Shown one piece after another: positions 58,642-64,000 of a stretch of DNA of 64,000 nucleotides. Source of the DNA: Mycobacterium attenuatum (GTDB lineage: Bacteria; Actinomycetota; Actinomycetes; Mycobacteriales; Mycobacteriaceae); contig NZ_UPHT01000073.1 of the NCBI RefSeq assembly GCF_900566085.1, positions 151,072 through 215,071 on the forward strand, read 5' to 3'. The translations under genes were made by a program, and so were the position numbers. The notes below the pieces were generated by a model. The model did no database searches. It saw only the letters and a program-made list of their open reading frames with translations, and was not told the origin of the DNA. Within the stretch, counting starts at the first letter, position 1; each line of letters starts with the position of its first letter.

Positions 58642-59427
58642 ATGTCGATGATTTATCGCATGTGGGCTCTGCTTTACCCGCTTGGCCGGGTCCGGTTCAC
58701 AGTGGGCTACCTGGCAGCGCTTGCTTCGGTCAGCATCGCGATTTTGATGCTTGGCCCGCATGCCCACGACCGGGTCATTCGGCATGCCAGCACGAATCTG
58801 CACAACCTGGCGCACGGTCGGCTGGGAACCCTGTGGAACAGCGCCTTCGTCATCGACGACGGGCCGCTCTACTTCTGGCTCCCGTGCCTGGCGTGTCTGC
58901 TCGCCCTCGCCGAACTGCACTTGCATACCGGGCGGCTGACCCTCGCGTTCGTCGTCGGCCATCTCGGGGCCACGTTGCTGGTAGCGGCCGCGTTGGCGGG
59001 CGCGGTCGAATTCGGCTGGCTGCCGTGGTCGATCACCCGCGTCAGCGATGTCGGGATGAGTTACGGCGCTCTCGCGGTAGTCGGGGCACTCACCGCGACG
59101 ATCTCGCGTCGCTGGCGGCCGGGGTGGATCGGCTGGTGGGCGTCGCTGGGCGTTGCGGCCGCGATCACCGGTGGCGATTTCACCGACTTCGGCCACGCTA
59201 TTTCACTCTTGCTGGGCATGTTGGTGACCATGCGGTTCGATCGGCCGATTCGCTGGACACCGACGCGGTATGTGTTGCTCATGGTCTCGTCGGGTTTCGG
59301 CTTTCTGCTGTTGGCTCACACCAGCGCGACATCGGCGAGCGGGGTTGCCCTGGGCGTCCTCGGCGCGGGCGTGGCCTCTGGGCTTGCGCGTTGGCAGGCT
59401 ATGCGCGGCGCACCGGCTCAAGCATGA
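58642..59427 (+). CDS. Rhomboid-like polytopic membrane protein
   Basis: 261 residues (268 recalled for Rv1648). Six hydrophobic helices, the first at about 15-35. The SVSIAILMLGPHAHDRVIRHASTNLHNLAHGRLGTLWNSAFV segment and later YGALAVVGAL resemble actinobacterial rhomboid-like proteins, but I see no clear GxSG serine motif, so protease activity is doubtful. It follows the adenylyl cyclase by 3 bp and may be functionally linked. Confidence 0.8.
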   Translation: MSMIYRMWALLYPLGRVRFTVGYLAALASVSIAILMLGPHAHDRVIRHASTNLHNLAHGRLGTLWNSAFVIDDGPLYFWLPCLACLLALAELHLHTGRLTLAFVVGHLGATLLVAAALAGAVEFGWLPWSITRVSDVGMSYGALAVVGALTATISRRWRPGWIGWWASLGVAAAITGGDFTDFGHAISLLLGMLVTMRFDRPIRWTPTRYVLLMVSSGFGFLLLAHTSATSASGVALGVLGAGVASGLARWQAMRGAPAQA

Positions 59428-60806
<1,379 letters not shown>

Positions 60807-60807
<1 letters not shown>

Positions 60808-63293
60808 TGCGCGTTCCGTATAGCTGGCTGCGCGAAGTGGTTTCGACAGGCGCGCCGGGCTGGGACGTCCCGGCAGACGATCTCGAGCAGACGCTGGTCC
60901 GCATTGGCCACGAAGTCGAACAGGTGACCGCACTCGGCCCTGTCGACGGCCCGCTGACTGTGGGCCGGGTGGCCGCCATCGAGGAGCTTACCGGCTTCAA
61001 GAAGCCGATCCGCGCTTGCCTGGTAGACCTCGGCGACGGTGCGGAGCACGAAATAATCTGTGGTGCAACGAATTTTGTGCGCGGCGATTTGGTCGTCGTG
61101 GCGCTGCCCGGAACCACACTGCCGGGCGGCTTCACCATCACCGCCCGCAAGACTTACGGCCGCACGTCGGCGGGAATGATTTGCTCTGCGGCCGAACTTG
61201 GTTTGGCCGCAGACCATTCCGGGATTCTGGTGTTGCCACCGGCGACGGCCGAACCGGGAGCCGACGGCACGGCCGTGCTCGGATTGGAGGACGTGGTCTT
61301 TCATTTGGCGATCACGCCCGACCGGGGTTATTGCATGTCGGTGCGCGGCCTGGCCCGCGAGATCGCCTGCGCCTACGACTTGGCATTCGTCGACCCCGCC
61401 GACGTGCCGCCGCTGCCAGTCGAGGCAGCAGCCTGGCCGCTGACGGTGCAGGCCGAGACGGGTGTCCGCAGGTTCGCCCTGCGACCGGTGACGGGTATCG
61501 ATCCGGCCGCGGTATCACCCTGGTGGCTGCAGCGCCGGCTGATGCTCTGCGGTATCCGTGCGACCTCGCCGGCGGTGGACGTCACCAACTACGTGATGCT
61601 CGAGCTAGGTCACCCGATGCACGCGCACGACCGCAATCGGATCACCGGCAGCCTGGGAGTGCGATTTGCCCGTTCCGGTGAGACCGTCGTCACCCTGGAC
61701 GACGTCGAGCGGCGACTCGAGCCCGGCGATGTCCTGATCGTCGACGACGCCACCACCGCTGCGATCGGCGGCGTGATGGGGGCGGCCAGCACCGAAGTGC
61801 GTGCCGACTCCACCGACGTCCTGCTGGAGGCTGCAATTTGGGATCCGGCTGCGGTGTCGCGCACCCAGCGCCGCTTGCACTTGCCCAGCGAGGCTGCCCG
61901 GCGCTACGAACGCACAGTCGATCCGGCTATTTCGGTGGCCGCCCTGGATCGCTGCGCCGCGTTGCTCGCCGATATCGCCGGGGGAGTCGTTGACTCGGCA
62001 CTCACGGATTGGCGGGGCGAACCGCCTGTCGATGACTGGTCGATGCCGCCGATCCGGATCGACGCCGACCTGCCGGACCGCTTCGCGGGGGTGAGCTACG
62101 CCGCGGGTACCGCGGCTCGGCGGCTCGCGCAGATCGGGGCGGAGGTGGTCGTTGAAGGCGAGGCCCTGACCGTCATCCCGCCGAGTTGGCGACCCGATCT
62201 GCTGCAGCCCGCCGACCTCGTCGAGGAGGTGATGCGGCTGGAGGGGCTAGAAATCATCCCTTCGGTGCTGTCCGCCGCTCCCGCGGGCCGGGGGTTGACG
62301 GCCGCACAGCGGCGCCGTCGCGCGATCGGAAAGTCGCTGGCGCTGGCCGGGTATGTGGAGATACTGCCGACGCCGTTTTTGCCGGCCGGTGTTTTCGACT
62401 TGTGGGGGCTGACTGCCGACGACCCCCGTCGTGCGACGACGCGTGTGGTCAACCCGTTGGAAGCCGACCGTCCGCACCTGGCCACGACGTTGTTGCCGGC
62501 CTTGCTGGAAGCGCTGGCGCGCAACGTGTCTCGTGGTTTGACCGATGTCGCGCTGTTCGCCGTCGCACAGGTGGTGCAGCCGACGGAGCGCACTCAGGGC
62601 ATCGAGCTGATCCCGGTGCACCGCCGCCCGACAGACGGCGAAATCGCGGTGCTCAACGCGTCGCTGCCGCGACAGCCGCAACACGTGGCCGCAGTGCTGG
62701 CCGGGTTGCGCGAGCCTCGCGGCCCGTGGGGTCCGGGCCGTGCGGTCGAAGCCGCCGACGCTTTCGAGACCGCGCGAATCATTGCCCGCGCCAGTGGAAT
62801 TGACGTCACGCTGCGGTCGTCTCAATACCTGCCATGGCATCCGGGCCGGTGCGCTGATGTACTCGTCGGCGAAACCTCCGTCGGCCATGCTGGGCAATTG
62901 CATCCGGCCGTGATCGAACGGACGGGCCTACCGAAAGGCACCTGTGCGGTCGAGCTGAACCTCGATGCGATCCCCATGGTGGAATCCTTGCCGGCTCCGC
63001 GGGTGTCGCCGTTCCCGGCTGTGTTTCAGGATGTCAGCTTGGTGGTGTCGACGGATGTCCCCGCCCAGGCTGTCGCTGACGCCGTTCGGGAAGGGGCCGG
63101 CGAGCTGCTCGAGGACATTCAGTTGTTCGACGTGTTCACCGGTCCGCAGATCGGCGAGGCTCGCAAGTCGCTGACCTTCGCGCTGCGGTTCCGCGCACCG
63201 GATCGCACGCTGACCGAAGACGATGCGAGCGCGGCGCGCGACGCCGCGGTGGAGTGCGCAGCCGAACGCGTCGGCGCGGTGCTGCGTCGCTGA
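60807..63293 (+). CDS. pheT: Phenylalanyl-tRNA synthetase beta subunit
   Basis: 828 residues. Domains in order: N-terminal, tRNA-binding OB-fold (about 45-155), B3/4 editing domain (about 210-390) which hydrolyses Tyr-tRNA-Phe, B5 (about 400-475), the catalytic-like core (about 490-710) and the C-terminal FDX-ACB anticodon-binding domain (about 735-828; [16 protein letters not shown] to the end). Provides editing and tRNA binding to PheS. One-base overlap with pheS ensures coupling. Confidence 0.97.
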
Positions 63294-63456
63294 TCTGCGC
63301 CGAGTTGGTGGGCTGTAGCCCATCGGATGTCGAGGATTCGCCGAACTATGCCGGTGAAATTGTCGGCTAAAACACCGAATTCGCGTCTGGAAGCGCCTAC
63401 CATCTTCATTCACCCGCGACGACAGCTTGATCGCGATGCGAGATGGAGGTTTCCAG

Positions 63457-64000
63457 ATGTCGTTTGTGATCGCGATGCCGGACATAATGTCCACGGCGGT
63501 AACGGATCTGGCGAGCGTCGGTGCGACCATAAGCTCGGCCAACGCCGCGGCAGCGGTGTCCACCACGGGCCTGCTGGCGGCCGGTGCCGACGAGGTCTCG
63601 GCGGCTATTGCGTCGCTGTTTTCTCAGCACGCATCGGAGTACCAGGCGCTGAGCGCCCAGGTCTCGGCGTTTCACTCCCAGTTTGTGCAGAGCCTCAATT
63701 CGGGTGTGGCCGCATATGCCGGGGCCGAGGCCGCCAATGTCCAGCAGAATCTGCTCGACCTGATCAACCAGCCCTTCCTGGCATTGACCGGGCGCCCGCT
63801 GATCGGCAACGGCACCGACGGGATCAGCGGACCCGTCGGCACAGCCGGCGGGCCCGGCGGGTGGCTGTTGGGCAATGGCGGCAACGGCGGCAATAGCACG
63901 AACGTCGGAGCGACTGGCGGGGCCGGCGGGGCCGCCGGCTTGTTGGGCAATGGCGGCATGGGTGGGACCGGCGGGCCCGGAACGGCCGCCATTGCCCAAC
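63457..64000 (+). CDS. PE_PGRS family protein, 5' part only (cut by window end)
   Basis: 181 codons to the window edge with no stop. ATG 63457 follows GGAGG at 63445-63449. The PE domain (1 to about 95) reads [23 protein letters not shown] and ends [24 protein letters not shown], the standard PE_PGRS linker. From about residue 130 the GGA/GGN repeats begin ([33 protein letters not shown]), which probably form a Ca2+-binding beta-roll or polyglycine-helix array. Exported by ESX-5 in related species. In H37Rv a PE_PGRS gene (PE_PGRS30) follows pheT but on the other strand. Confidence 0.93.
   Translation, partial: MSFVIAMPDIMSTAVTDLASVGATISSANAAAAVSTTGLLAAGADEVSAAIASLFSQHASEYQALSAQVSAFHSQFVQSLNSGVAAYAGAEAANVQQNLLDLINQPFLALTGRPLIGNGTDGISGPVGTAGGPGGWLLGNGGNGGNSTNVGATGGAGGAAGLLGNGGMGGTGGPGTAAIAQ

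Overview
The window is high-GC actinobacterial DNA that I read as a slow-growing Mycobacterium close to, but outside, the M. tuberculosis complex. The gene order follows, from memory, the M. tuberculosis H37Rv segment Rv1607 (chaA) to Rv1651c (PE_PGRS30) almost gene for gene, and the proteins are recognisably the same orthologues. It departs from H37Rv, as I remember it, at several places: a PPE gene between bcpB and trpE, a cutinase next to pykA, an exported protein and a stand-alone LigD-type phosphoesterase between coaE and the Rv1632c orthologue, an acyltransferase/SDR pair between the Rv1636 and Rv1637c orthologues, and a PE_PGRS gene on the plus rather than the minus strand after pheT.

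Layout. 0.2-2 kb: chaA and bcpB. 2-11.7 kb: a PPE gene, then the tryptophan block trpE, trp-associated membrane protein, trpC, trpB, trpA running with stop/start overlaps into lgt and two small membrane proteins. 11.7-16.4 kb: cutinase, pykA, tesB1 and an MprF-like membrane protein. 16.4-22.3 kb (minus): cytochrome bd oxidase cydA-cydB-cydD-cydC. 22.4-27.5 kb: HdeD-like membrane protein, class III adenylyl cyclase, DUF488 protein, a tRNA reading CAA, the ANTAR regulator pdtaR, and a thiolase/DUF35 pair. 27.6-33.1 kb: polA, rpsA, coaE. 33.2-47.2 kb: accessory genes mixed with uvrB, an MFS exporter, a mannosyltransferase, the cAMP-binding stress protein and uvrA. 47.2-52.7 kb (minus): DUF6653, an esterase and lysX. 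52.8-55 kb: infC-rpmI-rplT-tsnR. 55-64 kb: MpaB-type oxygenase, PE17-like gene, a second adenylyl cyclase, pheS-pheT and the start of a PE_PGRS gene cut by the window end.

Themes. Three cAMP parts lie within 35 kb (two cyclases and a cAMP-binding USP). Excision repair and gap filling are clustered (polA, uvrB, uvrA, plus the LigD-type domain). Two MprF-like aminoacyl-phospholipid synthase domains occur, one fused to a lysyl-tRNA synthetase (lysX) and one alone.

The most distinctive signals are: a PPE protein whose C-terminal half is built of 15- and 20-residue repeats resembling trimeric-autotransporter head repeats; many genes with a TANNNT -10 box 6-8 nt before the start codon, which implies leaderless mRNAs and fixes several starts; one such box placed exactly before an ATT codon of a DUF402 gene; an ATC start for infC behind a U-tract hairpin; and a CAA-anticodon tRNA lacking the long variable arm expected of tRNA-Leu. 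All locus numbers and homologue lengths are from memory; no search was run.
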